Source of the DNA: Echinarachnius parma
Taxonomy: Eukaryota; Echinodermata; Echinoidea; Clypeasteroida; Echinarachniidae
Reading direction: 5' to 3'
Length of the DNA: 64,000 nt
Assembly: GCA_037951105.1 (NCBI GenBank)
Contig: JBAMJV010011046.1
Location: 124,001 to 188,000 of the forward strand
Positions 1 to 12,167 of the stretch are shown one piece after another. Position 1 is the first letter of the stretch. The number at the start of each line of letters is the position of its first letter. The notes beneath the pieces are model-generated. The model had not been told where the DNA came from, did not search any database, and saw only the letters and a program-made list of their open reading frames with translations. A program made the position numbers and the translations under genes.

Positions 1-631
1 GGTTTTTTTCTTTTCATAAACCATTTCAGAACTCAGAACAATTACAATATGTTACAACTACCCTGAACATTTGAGTGGAAGAAAACTGTGTGGAACTTTG
101 AATAATTTGGATCATATACACTTTTTTCTGAGATGTAATAAAAAAAAAAAACATTTATTTTTGTGGTGTTCTACCTGTGTGCTATAAGGATCTAATATGA
201 ATTCCAGTTGAACTCCATCAAATGTATGGAGCTTTGTCTCCATAATTAATGGTAATATGACAGTTTTGACGTCGACATTTTGAGTTATTGTGTTTACCCA
301 ACTGTGGTGTCACGTAGTTCCACGTTTGCTCATGAAGTCATGCTAAGGATTTTTTCTTCACCTTTTTCCTTTTTTCGGTGACCAAATTTCTCATGCATGC
401 TGGCCTGCGTTTCAATGTCGGCAGTTCACCATCATAACAATTTAGCGTTCATCTATTCTGTACGGTGTCTCACTCATTCTCTGTTGTCTGGCTATATCAT
501 GAAAGGAGTCCCATGCGGTGAGATAAATTAGCGGCTCCCGCGAAACTGCCGAAAGCCTTTCATCGGAGGTGTGAACCTGAATGGGGCCGGGTAGAAGCCG
601 CTCGGAGTTCAAGAGGAATGAATAGGATTGG

Positions 632-930
632 AACAGCATGGCAATTCCTTGTATGGATACCCTTTTATGAAGGGATTTTTTATTATCTGTCGTGTCTTCC
701 TCCATATTTTTGTTCTCTCGACTCGGAAGAGAGTTTGGAACATTGGAATTGAATTGAGCGATCGAGAGGCAAATAGTTATAGTTAGCATGGGATTTCCTT
801 GTATGGATACCCTTTTATGAACAGAACAACATTATCTGTTGGGTCTTCCTTCATTTTTTGTTCTCTCAGCGCGGAAGAGAGTTTGGAACTTTGAAATTGA
901 ATTGAGCGATCGAGAGGCAAATAGTTAGCA
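632..930. repeat. Two-copy tandem duplication, unit about 145 bp
   Basis: Both copies share CTTGTATGGATACCCTTTTA, then TTGTTCTCTC and GAGCGATCGAGAGGCAAATA, with small indels. An antisense ORF spanning the first copy is not supported as a gene. Confidence 0.85.
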
Positions 931-1160
931 AGGGAATCTAATGCTTCCTCAATGATTATCCATTATTTTCTTCTTATTTATGTGTATCCCTCCTGGATAT
1001 TGGATCAGAGGCTCATGGACAGCTGCACAGGGATTTGTTCGAAACAATAGCCATATTAAGACTGATTGTTCATTATTTTGCCCATTTTTGGAAGATTGTC
1101 ACCTACTGATTTTTTCCTGACTGCTTTCTTCACATGCTTGTTATTCTGCTTCATTCATTC

Positions 1161-1256
1161 TTAACCCACTCAGGACTGATTGATTTTGCTATAACATATA
1201 TTCTCCATAGACCCTAACACGAGATTTGAATACGGGACCCGTCCTGAAGGGGTTCA
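1161..1256 (-). mobile_element. TTAA-type MITE, family I, about 96 bp
   Basis: It starts TTAACCCACTCAGGACTG and ends CGTCCTGAAGGGGTTCA (terminal TTAA decayed). It contains the reverse complement of the family core 'ggtctatggagaatacatg'. Other copies are at 10966, 24985 and 59705. TTAA plus CCC ends resemble piggyBac-derived MITEs; that assignment is inference. Confidence 0.65.
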
Positions 1257-2099
1257 TTTGTGTTTTTATTTCACAAGAAGGATACACATGTGACTTTGGA
1301 CAGCAAACTTTACATTTGATCTAACATGTATTTCTTTGAAAGCTGTTACTGACAACAAATTATTAAACTAGTTTGATAATTTTTCAATTTGTGCCGCACT
1401 TCCTACGTGTGTACGCTTTACTGTAACACCCTGCAGACAAAATCAGCCTGTGAATTTCTATCACCTTCAACTCGAGAATCAAGTCACAGATTTATTTTCT
1501 TCCTTTCGCGGTCAACATCGACCACATCTTGCCGACAAAATCAGCTCTTGAATTTGTTCTTTCAAGACCCAGATGTTTTCGTCTTCCTTTCTTGGTCATG
1601 TGGAACAAATTTTGTCGCCCCCTCCTTCAACGCTAGAAGTTGCCCACTCGGAAGTGTATTAATAGAACATCAGATTTAATAGTCTACTGTGAGATTGGAC
1701 ACAAAATTCAATTTCAAGTTTGACCTTTTACCATGGAAATGTCATATCTGAACTATTTCTAATCATGCTCCTGTCAAATTAACATAGTTTCCAGTGTTTT
1801 GAACGGATTTGGTCAGTTATGAAGATTTGGGTCTCAACACATACCCCACGTTAAAACATGTGTACCGAGAAACCAGTTGGCTCATTATGGATATATTAGA
1901 TCATAATTAGTTTCGCAATGAGTATCCAATACTTTGATGTGTCCCGGTTTTTGGAGAGCATGATTTAGCGAATTATTTTGGGCCTGTTTGAAGTATCAGA
2001 ACTTACCTAACGTTAAGGCAAGGAGTGGTCCCATACTTTGATTTGATCTAGTTTGAGACTTTGAGTGAACAGGTGGAACTGGGTGTGACTAGTGTGACA

Positions 2100-2985
2100 T
2101 ATACTAGTAGTCAACATGTTGTCCTTTGAATGAGTCCGTTCATCCTGAATTTAGACTTGCCGCAAACTAGTTAGTATTGGACAACATCGCTCACTGAATT
2201 ACAGCAAAGGTGTATAGGCCTGCCATACAAGTATATAGACGGATTATCATTTCATCTCGTTTTGGAAGGAACAAGGTCTGGGAAAGATTTATTCTGTAAT
2301 TCAACCGTTTGATCACATCTATCTCTGAAGTGCAAATAGTTTGTTCATCATGTTCTCTTTGGAAGGGAACCTGTTCATCCTGAATTTACACTTGCATTAA
2401 GCTATTGGATTATCGTCTACCCATGTTGCAGAGCGTTTATAAAAAGACCTTCCCTTTTTTACTTAATCTGGTCTTGGAAAGAACAGGGTTCAGTCTTGAT
2501 TTAGTCATCCTGTTTCAGCCATTAGATACCATGGACTAGGTGCCACAATCTTTTGGACAACCCCACTTACCTAGTGTTGCAAAGGTGTATAGGCCTACCA
2601 GGCACAGTGTGACTTGATTTGGTCTTGTCTTGGAGGGCAAAGGGTCTGGAAAGATCCATCCTGTTTCACACATTGGATCACACTTATTAAACATTGTCGC
2701 AGTACCAGTAACACTCATCACCCAGTGTTGTGAGGAGTATATCTTGAAGGGAGAACCATTTGAATTGCACAACGGAAAACTAAGTGCATATAGTCTGAGA
2801 AGGAACGGGGTCCAGGAAAGATCCATCCTGTTTCACACATTGGATCACACTTAACATTGTCACAGTACCAGATTATACTCATCACCCAGTGTCGTGAAGA
2901 GTATGTACTACATTTGAAAACTGATCTTGATCTTGAAGGGAGAATAATTTGAATAGCTTAACACAAAACTAAATGCCCAGATGCC
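2100..2985. repeat. Decayed tandem array, unit about 185 bp
   Basis: Two good units (about 2620-2795 and 2796-2980) share AAAGATCCATCCTGTTTCAC, ACATTGGATCACACTT, CAGTACCAG and CATCACCCAGTGT. Older traces with 'aaaggtgtataggcctacc' and 'ggtcttggaaag' reach back to about 2100. Confidence 0.75.
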
Positions 2986-3195
2986 TGGATACTTCCCTGC
3001 TATAATGGTGAGTTTCTTTCTAGACTTGTTTAACCCATTGTCTACTTGAACTAAGATTATCATGTATTAATGTTATGGGCATTGCATAGAGTAGGGAGGA
3101 ATGAGTTAAACCTTGTTTTCTAAGACAGTTTAATGATAATGTAAATTGTTTTATGTAGCACATAATCCTCAGGACTTGTATTGTTATTATTATTC

Positions 3196-3510
3196 CTGGG
3201 CCCATTTGCAGAAAGAATTGCAATCGATTGTAAAGTTGCTACTAATTTCATGTCAGATCATGTGACCACATGCGCAAAATCTGATTGCTTCAAATTTGCA
3301 TACTTTCTGACTTTCAATTAATTGCAATTTTACAATCGAATGCAACTCTTTCTTCAACGGGGACCTGGGCCCCGATGCAGAGATACAATCGATTGATCGT
3401 AAGTCAGAAAATGTACGCGTTTCAACCAATCAGATTTGCGCATCTAGAACACGTGATCTGACTTACGATCGTTGCAATTAATCGTATCTCTTTCTGCAAC
3501 GGGGCCCTGG
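3196..3510. mobile_element. Two back-to-back fold-back elements of the ATTGCAATCGATTG family
   Basis: At 3196-3369 the ends GGCCCATTTGCAGAAAGA and TCTTTCTTCAACGGGGACC are inverted repeats; at 3363-3510 CCCCGATGCAGAGATACAAT pairs with ATCGTATCTCTTTCTGCAAC. They share a GGGACCTGGGCCCC junction. Related copies with GTTGCATAAAGAGTTGCGA ends are at 27762-27897 and, decayed, at 11455-11575. Confidence 0.7.
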
Positions 3511-3723
3511 TCTTACTGTTTAGACCCATACAGTTTTATCTTGCTCACATTCTCAACTCCCCAGGAAGCATACTAGCCATTTAATTTGTATCATTCCACA
3601 TATATTCTCCACCTAGACACAAGCCTGGAATATCCTGGAGTTATCACAACTCGGTTAATACTTACTCCCCTATTTATAATGTAGGCCTACAATCCCCGTG
3701 CACAATGTATTACAGCTATTATG

Positions 3724-4480
3724 CAACGCTCGAAATTAACTTTTTTTGTTGGTGGCCCGGTCGGGCCAGTAAAATTAGTTTTTTCCAAATTTGATGGCCC
3801 GAAACCAAAATCTACTGGCCCGAAAAAAATAAGGAAAAACAGAAGTAAAATTCATACAGTAACCATATTGATAGTTTCAGGGTATTAGGCAATACTTTTT
3901 TTCATTCCCCTTTGTTTCCTTGTAAGATGAATTAGGATGAATGTGTGCGTTTCATGTCTTTTTATTTATTGTCTTGAACATAAAAAAATCACAGCGATTG
4001 AATACACACGAGTGACAATTACACTTCCACTTTGGAATGCTTAAATACCACTGGTCTAGCATTCATCAACATACATTTTCTCACATAAAAAATTAGTGGT
4101 TAGTACAAAAATTGCACATTTATTGGGTAGTTGTACATTGAGTAGTAATATATGAATATTCATGAGCAGCATATGATATTTATGATGCTCATTAGATATG
4201 CAAAATACGCAAATAACTGAAATTACTAATAACGATTTTCAATATGAATTTTTTGTTTACGACAACTGGTTAGAAAATGAGTATTGCTGCTCAAGAATGT
4301 ATGAATATTCATTAGCAGCAGTATTACTTGCTCAATTTACTTGAAACTTTTTAACTAACCAATATTTTGTATGTGAGAAAAGGGTATAACTTGCTGAATG
4401 CTACATTTAAAAGCAAGCTCTTGTCATGCCATAGACAGGACTAAACATGACTACTGGGTATCTGTATCTGCAACAACAAC

Positions 4481-4513
<33 letters not shown>

Positions 4514-4636
4514 TTGTTTTTTTGTTTTTTTGTTTTTTTTGCTGGCCCCGTCGGGCCACCAAATATTTTTTTTACTGGCCCGGCGGCAATTTTTAGTGGC
4601 CCCGGGCCATCGGGCCTATGCTAATTTCGAGGGTTG
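3724..4636. mobile_element. Large fold-back, hAT-like element (913 bp) of the GGCCCG family
   Basis: The ends CAACGCTCGAAATTAAC and GCTAATTTCGAGGGTTG are inverted repeats and are flanked by the same 7 bp, TATTATG (3717-3723 and 4637-4643). Internally, GGCCCGGTCGGGCCA motifs lie near both ends and a further pair of roughly 150-bp inverted arms (containing TTCTCACATA) fills the centre. There is no coding capacity. The A-run and T-runs at 4480-4540 lie inside. CAGGG-type ends with GCTCGAAATTAAC are typical of non-autonomous hAT elements. Confidence 0.75.
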
Positions 4637-4675
4637 TATTATGTGAATGCATTCAGAACATTATTTTATTATTGG

Positions 4676-4965
4676 TGTTGAGTAAAGTCTGTATCAAGAA
4701 TAGAAAGAGGGCAGCCATACTTACCCCAAAAAAATAATGCATACATCAGATTTTAGATTTGAAAGACTGTCACATTTCGTCACGTTCCTAAATCATAATC
4801 CATGATTTATATTTCTTTATTGTTAAAGCGAATTTTGAGTCAAGTCTGTATCAGGAATAGAAAGAGGCTAAACCCGCCATATTTACCTCCCCAAAATGCA
4901 TTCATCTGATTTTGAAATAGAAAGAATGTCACATTTCATCACGTTTCTAATTCATGACTTGCATT
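4676..4965. repeat. Two-copy tandem duplication, unit about 160 bp
   Basis: Shared words include AAGTCTGTATCA, GAATAGAAAGAGG and TGTCACATTTC(G/A)TCACGTT. Confidence 0.75.
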
Positions 4966-5689
4966 GCTTTCAAGTTTCCCCAACTGTACTTTTCATTGTT
5001 CTGGTTTCTTTCTTGAGTGATCCAGATTTATGAACTTCAGGGATAAAAATGTGGACCTTAGTTTATTATGATCAAGACACTGCATACACTGATTTACTTT
5101 TTTCAAACATTCTTCTTATTGCAATTAAGTTTCAAGACAAGTTTCTGCTGGGTGAATAGGGCAATAAGATCAGACACCTTGTCCTGGTAGGGCTAGATCA
5201 CAAAACATGCTGCATTTCTGTTCTTTTGATTCATTTAAAGATGCCACCTGGGGGTGTTTCAAAGGCATACATATGTTTACAATTTATTTTACAATTTACA
5301 ATATTTGTGTCAGTGTGGGGCGTTTCCTTCTACTGCTATTAAACTTTAATCAGTAAATTTATCGTGCCGAACAAAAACTTGTTTGTGTGTTACTGCAAAA
5401 AAAAAGTATGATCATGTTAGCCCAGGCATCTTGGCTCACATAAAGTGTTACATCACACCTCTGTATTTGCGCTCATGAACTTCGGTCGGACGAGTTGCCA
5501 ATTTTAAGTGTTGCCTTCATTGTTAGCTGTTTCAAGCTTTTCAAATATTTTTCAGTGACCTGGAACCCCTTAGAAACTTTAACCCTTTGCTTATAAATAT
5601 GTAGGTACATAGCGTACCTCTTTATTGGAGAGGTTTTTGCAGAGCACAAGCATGAGTAAATGATCCAGGGAAAAGAAAAAAATAAATCA

Positions 5690-5853
5690 TTTTTCGGGAG
5701 CTACTTTTGAAGTTTGCCAGCATGAAAATAACCCTCTAAACTTTGTTTTGCACTGAACTCTATGCAAATTTACGGGGGCTCTTTTTGGCATTTCGGGGGC
5801 GAATTCACCCAGAGCCCCTGTGTTTCCCCCCCCCCCCCTCCCCCCCCCCCCCC
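5690..5853. repeat. Dispersed GAGCCCC repeat ending in C13-T-C14
   Basis: It contains GGGGGCTCTTTTTGGCATTTCG and CAGAGCCCC before the C run at 5826-5853. Related decayed copies lie near 11340-11440, 20407-20508 (also ending in C23), 24060-24180 and 49130-49210. Confidence 0.5.
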
Positions 5854-5965
5854 ACTGAATTAATCAATTGGAGACAATTTCATGTAGGAAATATGTCATT
5901 AAATTCTACCCCTTTAAAAACAGAAGTATCTCACTATGTTACTGTATTATACAGAGACTACTGTA

Positions 5966-6165
5966 CATTGTATTAAATGTGTTCTTGTTTAATAGTAAAA
6001 AGAAGAAAAAAAAAGAGGCATTGCAAAAAAAAACTTAGATGAAATGGGTTACGTTTGTACAATGTGTTAAATGTGTTCTTGTTTAATACTAAAAAAGAAA
6101 GAAAAAAAGAGGCATTGCAAAAAAAAATAAGATGAAATGGGTTAAGTTCGTACAATGTGTGATAA
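5966..6165. repeat. Two-copy tandem duplication, unit about 94 bp
   Basis: Each copy carries TTAAATGTGTTCTTGTTTAA, an A-rich stretch, GAGGCATTGCAAAAAAA and GATGAAATGGGTTA. Confidence 0.85.
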
Positions 6166-6919
6166 GTACCTGGTAAAATGTTCATTACAATTTACACTTC
6201 TGAGTGCAATTTATTTGCACATTGCAATATTTTGTTCAAATATTCATAACTTCCTCAATAGTCAATACATCAAATAATTCATAAATAGATTACCCATACT
6301 CAAGAGGCTATAAACAAATGACATCAAAGTTTCTCTTGTTATATATCTTTTCGTCTCTTTTCTAAATAAAGATATGAAATGGACTACAAAATGTTTTACA
6401 AAATTAAATCAAAATTCTACAAGAGATTAATGGCTACAATAGTTGAAGTTCATCTTTAATGCACCAATTCCTGTATTAAATAATGATAAATAAATAAAGA
6501 AAAGGAGAATTTGACACATTTTACACCACAACTGCATGTTTACTTGTTGTGAACCATGGATATCAATATGTTTTAGAACTCACAATTTTCATATAATTAG
6601 TCACCTTCTTTCAATGACCAAATTATATGAATAATGTATGTCCGTGGTATTTTTCCAAATTGGCATGCCTTGACACGATTTACCTAATAAATACATGTAT
6701 GACTAGTAAAAATACATGGTAATTTGTTGATTATGAATGTGTAAAGGAGTTGTGGTCTTGTGGTAATATTTAGCCTCATCCTCAACAATAATGCCTAATA
6801 GGGTTAAGTTAGGAATTTATTATGAGGTGTGATTCGTTATGAAAATATGCGAGGGTTCACAATGTCTATTGTTCTGAACACAGAGATTATCTCTGGTCAG
6901 GTGGTTAGATGGATTGATG
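6166..6919. other. AT-rich non-coding stretch, nothing recognised
   Basis: I see no ORF, inverted repeat or duplicated word of note. Confidence 0.5.
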
Positions 6920-6924
6920 CACTA

Positions 6925-7916
6925 GATGTTCTCACTTATATACCTTTCATACCAATCCAAAATAAAGTGTATAATGCATTCATGCACTAGCTTTTCTCCT
7001 GTATACCTTTCATACCGATCCAAAGTAATGTGTATGCATTCAAACACTAGTTGTTCTCACTTATATACCTTTCATACCAATCCCAAATAAAGTGTATGCA
7101 TTCAAGCTCCTGTTGTTCTCACTTATATACCTTTCATACCGGTCCAAAATAAAGTGTATAATGCATTCAAGCACTAGTTGTTCTCACATATATATACCTT
7201 TCATACCGATCCCAAATAAAGTGTATGCGTTCAAGCACTAGTTGTTCTCACTTATATACCTTTCATACCGATCCAAAAATAAAGTGTATGCATTCAAGCA
7301 CTAGTTGTTCTCACTTATACCTTTCATACCGATCCAAAATAAAATGTTTAATGCATTCATGCACTAGCTTTTCTCCCTTATATACCTTTCATACCGATCC
7401 AAAGTAAAGTGTATGCATTCAAGCACTAGTTGTCCTCACTTATACCTTTCATACCGATCCAAAATAAAATGTTTAATGCATTCATGCACTAGCTTTTCTC
7501 CCTTATACCTTTCATACCGATCCAAAGTAATGTGTATGCATTCAAACACTAGTTGTTCTCACTTATATACCTTTCATACCGATCCAAAGTAAAGTGTATG
7601 CATTCAAGCACTAGTTGTCCTCACTTATACCTTTCATACCGATCCAAAGTAAAGTGTATGCATTCAAGCACTAGTTGTCCTCACTTATATCTTTCATACC
7701 GATCCAAAGTAAAGTGTATGCATTCAAGCACTAGTTGTCCTCACTTATACCTTTCATACCGATCCAAAATAAAGTGTTTAATGCATTCATGCACTAGCTT
7801 TTCTCACTTATATACCCTCCATACTGATCCAAAATAAAGTGTATAATGCATTCATTCACTAGCTTTGTCCCTTATATATCTTTCATACTGATCCAAAATA
7901 AAGTGTATGCATTCAC
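6925..7916. repeat. Minisatellite, about 16 copies of a 58-67 bp unit
   Basis: The unit is approximately CACTAGTTGTTCTCACTTAT, ACCTTTCATACCGATCC, AAAATAAAGTGTATGCATTC plus a few bases. The CATACCGATCC core recurs near 6950, 7015, 7075, 7140, 7205, 7268, 7328, 7392, 7451, 7517, 7578, 7636, 7696, 7756, 7820 and 7885. Variants (GTATAATGCATTC against GTATGCATTC; GCTTTTCTCC against GTTGTTCTC) alternate, indicating higher-order amplification in 7320-7800. Open frames here are by-products of the repeat. Confidence 0.95.
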
Positions 7917-8858
7917 ATTAATTAAATGAAATAAAGAGAAATACAAGGAAACTTCAGTGTTAAAAACGAACAAAAATACCAATACATAAAACTAACATAA
8001 TATTAATAAGCAGTTCTAAACAAGTGTGATTTCAACTATCGTTCTATTATTCCATGCAGACTGTGCTTTTTGCTAGAGAAAAGCCAACAAATATTTGTTG
8101 GTGTGCACAGGTTACTCTGTATAATGATATAAATCTAACTGAGATAATAGATAATAGACAACTATTTACTACCTGCCACCTTTAAACTGATAAATCTGAT
8201 ATGTGCTTTGATCTATTTATAAAGTGTGGAAAAAAGGAAATTAAAAAGCATTTTTGGTCTGTATTAGATTCTTTATATGGATTCCTTATAAGGATGCTAC
8301 AAATCTACTAAAATCCCCGATATTTGGTATTATTCTATCTCCATATCAATAATTTTTTTAAAGTTCTTTCAAACAAGGGCACCTGTCATAACTCTGAAAA
8401 TATTTTATTTTGTTTTTGTCCTATTTCGCCTTCAAAAATATGCATTTAAGATGCACAAAATGAATGCAAATGGAATGTGGAATAACTATCCAATAAAAGG
8501 GCTTAATGCCAATATTTATTATAAATGTAGTCTCTTCAGGACTAAGATGTGGAGCAGGTTTAAAGGGCAATTTATCTACATTTTGTATGACAACGTCAAG
8601 TCCATTATACTCTTATGTTTATTTGTGATCCTCTGTTTCCTTATGAAGATTGTTTTGATTTTCTTTTTTTTTTTCTTTTTTTTTTACTTGAGATACAATA
8701 TTATAACATTCTCTAGAGGTAATGTCCTGCAAAAATTGAAAGAGTATGGTACAATGTAGAGAATTTCACAAATATTTGCACGTCTGGTTGTTTTTGCCAT
8801 TTCCTCCTTCTGCTATGATATGATTTATAATGACGTTTATAAATCATGATGTCAAACC
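7917..8858. other. AT-rich non-coding stretch, nothing recognised
   Basis: It holds a T-rich run at about 8665-8682 and no feature I can support. A 102-codon ORF at 8451 has no protein-like features. Confidence 0.45.
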
Positions 8859-9338
8859 CCGTGTTCACACCCAAAAATGTCATCGTATAGCTAATCAGGA
8901 GCTGATTCTTTAGTCAGCTCCTGATTAGCTATACGACGGAAATTGTCGGAAATTGTGTGTCTGAACGCTCACTTAACGAAACGTATAAAGAATCATGATT
9001 AACGAAATAGGGGTTTGAGCATCGTTTCGTACGAGAGCTGACTAATGAATCATGCTTGTTTTGTGTGTGAACGCCCGGTCGATTCGCTAATCATGATTCG
9101 CTATACGACACTCGTATAACTGGGGCGTGGCTTAACGTGACAGCAGACAGAAAAAAGACAGCACACTGCGCAGTAGCAAACTGCGCACTTATACGATGTT
9201 TCGTGCAGCTGAATGCCAGCTGTTGTGGGATCTGTTTTTGTGTGTGTGAACGTTCGTTAGTTTCGTTAATCATGATTCTTTATACGACGTTTCGTTAGTC
9301 ATGATTTCGGGATGAAATTTTTTTGTGTGTGAACACGC
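8859..9338. mobile_element. 480-bp inverted-repeat element with internal hairpins
   Basis: The left end CGTGTTCACACCCAAAAA pairs with the right end TTTTTGTGTGTGAACACG with one mismatch. Inside, AATCATGATT and ACGAAACGTATAAAG-type words recur in both orientations, and 8883-8936 is a perfect 23-bp hairpin with an 8-nt loop. No transposase. Confidence 0.75.
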
Positions 9339-9671
9339 TGAAAATATGCACTAATTTCTGTATATTCTGTTGCACAATAACATTCCACTCTCCACTATTT
9401 TCACAGGTGTGAGAAGCAATGTGAGAGGGAAAAGGATTAGGGGGTAGGGCGGGCCATTTAGCCCCTGAAAATAATGCCCAACAACAACAACAACAACAAA
9501 TCACTAAAGAGCCGCATAATTTGTCATCGAGTTCTATACAAATTGTGAAACAATTTTCAGAGTGCTAATTTAACCAAATAGCTCTTTGATTTAACATGTT
9601 CCCTTCGAGATTTTGAAATCCCCTTAGGACTTTGTACATTACCCACCAGATTCCATATGAAAGCTAGAAAG

Positions 9672-9691
9672 CCCCCCCCCCCCCCCCCCCC
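9672..9691. repeat. C20 homopolymer
   Basis: Uninterrupted run of 20 C, followed shortly by A-rich sequence. Confidence 0.95.
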
Positions 9692-9709
9692 ACAAAAAAA
9701 AGAAAAAAA

Positions 9710-10145
9710 AAATATATTTTTTGTCTTTGATGTGGTGTGGATGCAATAGTGTAGTGTGGAAGCAGGAAAGTGTAATTGCAGCACCAGATGCTTCCGATAA
9801 AGTCTGGGGTTATGAACTAGGCAGGTCCAGCAGGATCGATGCAGGGAATGTCAAACATGGGTGTGATGTGGAAGCCTGTATACAGTGTGAAATCATTGGT
9901 GTGGTGTGGAAGCATGTGTGGGGTGTGGAAGCAATTGCGTAGTGTTGAAGCATGGGCTGCACGGGCGTAGATACTTACGTAATACCTATTTATCAGGGGG
10001 GGATGAATGAATAGATCATCCCCCCCTGATGATTAGGTATCAATTACAGATCTACGCCCATGATGGGCTGGGTAGTTAATGGTACCACCAGATGCTTCCG
10101 ATTATGTCTGGGGTTATGAACTAGTAGGTTCAGCAGGATTCAATG
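9710..10145. repeat. GTGTGGAAGC repeat block, duplicated and interrupted by a MITE
   Basis: GTGGTGTGGAAGC-like words recur at 9730-9955. The longer unit CACCAGATGCTTCCGAT, GTCTGGGGTTATGAACTA and CAGCAGGAT occurs at about 9781-9835 and again at about 10083-10140, with the MITE at 9960-10062 between them. Confidence 0.75.
9960..10062. mobile_element. 103-bp hAT-like MITE with perfect 8-bp target-site duplication
   Basis: ATGGGCTG occurs at 9952-9959 and 10063-10070. Between them the ends CACGGGCGTAGAT and ATCTACGCCCATG are inverted repeats (one mismatch), and the interior folds back through TATCAGGGGGGGATGA and TCATCCCCCCCTGAT. An 8-bp duplication fits hAT-type transposition. Confidence 0.9.
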
Positions 10146-10965
10146 AATGTCAAGTTGAGTATCAAATTGTGCGTGCTGATTACATTAACTTCTGGTTGAC
10201 TCTAGGCCTATATTTTAAATAGACCCATTCATATTTAACTTCAACGGTGTCAACTCTTAGAATTTCATCATAATAAACTAATGTCTAGAAATAAAACTTG
10301 GGGCAATTTATCCCCAAAAAGTAAAAAAAGATGCCAACATTCATAAAAGAGCCAATGTAAATTGATGGCAATTTAGTTGAACCCTTTTTATGGACGACTT
10401 CTTTCATACTGAAATGGTTGAAAAGTAGCGCCCCTATTATAAAAGGCAATGTTAATTTATTCACTGCAAGGCTTACAGTTTATTGGTATTCTATTGTCTT
10501 TGTAACCCTGTTACTACAAGTTCTCCACACTAAATTATCATGATGTGAATGACCCATTCAAATTAAATCAGTTAAACTGAACATTTTGGTTTGTTTCGCC
10601 TTTTGTGCTGCTCATGCAACAATAGAAAGTGTCATATTTTGTGAATTACTATAAATAGGTTTATTTACTTTGTCATAGATCATAAAACTTTCTGTATGAT
10701 ATTCATGAAGGCTACTTCTCGCGTTGAGTAGTGTGCAGCAAATCTACTATCAGTATAATGTTATAATGTTTGATTACAGGTATGAATCAAATTGCCATTT
10801 GTATTTGTTGTTGAGGGTGTTGGGCTTCTGGAACCGGGTGGGCCCTGTTTTAACTCTTCGGGAATTGCTAAATTTAGTATGAATGGATTAACACAATTAC
10901 AACATTTTGCTGCAGTATTTTACATGCATTAATTCCCCCTACAGTGCATAGTTTCGGGAGCAATC
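10146..10965. other. AT-rich non-coding stretch, nothing recognised
   Basis: No ORF, duplicated block or inverted repeat that I can support. Confidence 0.45.
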
Positions 10966-11066
10966 TTAACCCATTCAGGACTGGTCCCCAAAATATACTG
11001 GCTGGGGTCAATGGAGAATACATGTTATAGCAACATTAATCAGTCCTGACCCCTGGACAGGTTTAA
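10966..11066 (+). mobile_element. TTAA-type MITE, family I, about 101 bp
   Basis: TTAACCCATTCAGGACTGG begins it and GGTTTAA ends it; the core reads GGTCAATGGAGAATACATG. A related fragment lies at 11150-11193. Confidence 0.7.
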
Positions 11067-11454
11067 TGGGTTCGGTTGATATTTAAACAAAACTTGTATA
11101 CACGTACATGTCAGATGTTAGTTTTGAAAATGAAATGATATCGGTATAACATACTGTCTTCACAGACCCCAGTCCATCAGTCTTGAGTGGGTTAACTTTT
11201 GTATGTTTCCTGTATGCCCTAATTATGAGAGGACGGTTCAGTAGCTAGTATTTTGTGCAACGGTTAGGGTGTGTTTGATTATTATAGGCGTTATCAGGGG
11301 GATGTGGGGGTTTTCCTCTCGCTAGTTTCAACCGGACCGGATCTGGGGAAAATAAAAAGTAAATTCTCATGGGCTACTTTTCAAGCTTGTCAGCATGATA
11401 ATAACACTGTAAAGTTTGTTTTACATTGAACCCTCGGTGTTGCTTAAATAGTTA

Positions 11455-11575
11455 TGATTAATAGCAAGAAAGAAAATGTGCCTTAATTGGTTCAAATGGG
11501 TGAATTTTCTGACTCGCGATCAATCACAACTTTGCGATTAATCGCAACTCTTTACACAACACCCTAGGACTAGCT
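11455..11575. mobile_element. Decayed fold-back of the GTTGCGATT family
   Basis: GACTCGCGATCAATCACAAC and TTTGCGATTAATCGCAACTC precede CAACACCCTAG, matching the right half of the 27762-27897 copy. Confidence 0.45.
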
Positions 11576-12167
11576 GGTCTCTCAACAACAAAAATGACTA
11601 TATGAAGTGCAGGAGCAGTTTCCTTTTTACAAAAGAAGGGCAGAGGAACCTAATAAATCCAGTTATAACACAGACAGTGACAGTTGATCCTTCCTAAATA
11701 GATTCTGTTGTTAGAGTTCCACTTTTAGAGAAAAATAAAATGAAAAATTTCCTAATTTTCATTATCAATAAATTTTGTGTCTGGAAGGGGTGCTCACAAT
11801 TGTCAAAACTGTTCAATTGAGTATAAGGAAATGTGTATTTCAAGTGGAAGGAAGTCACAACATATCCTAAAAAGACTGTTTATTGCAATGCTGTATTACT
11901 CATAGTTCATTCTTATTCAAATATTTTCAAATTAAATTTAATTAGGCACAGTATTCCTTTATGCTACACTCATATATATATTTGTTCATGTGGTTTAATC
12001 AAACTATCCGTATTTATGAAGGGAAATTGTGTGGGTGGTGGATTGAAGTACAAATAAATAAGTTTGGTTGCTATTGGCAACACCCCAAGTTTTTGTTGTA
12101 CACCTTGACAACAATCTGGTGATATTGGCTGCCTCCGCAGTGTGCCACATCCTTCACTAAATATCCT

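Noticed and set aside
442..789. 115-codon minus-strand ORF
   Set aside because: It spans one copy of a non-coding tandem duplication; the second copy carries indels that break the frame.
7225..7837. Repetitive ORFs with a Ser-Tyr-Arg-Ser pattern
   Set aside because: They arise where minisatellite units are multiples of three; units elsewhere in the array break the frame.
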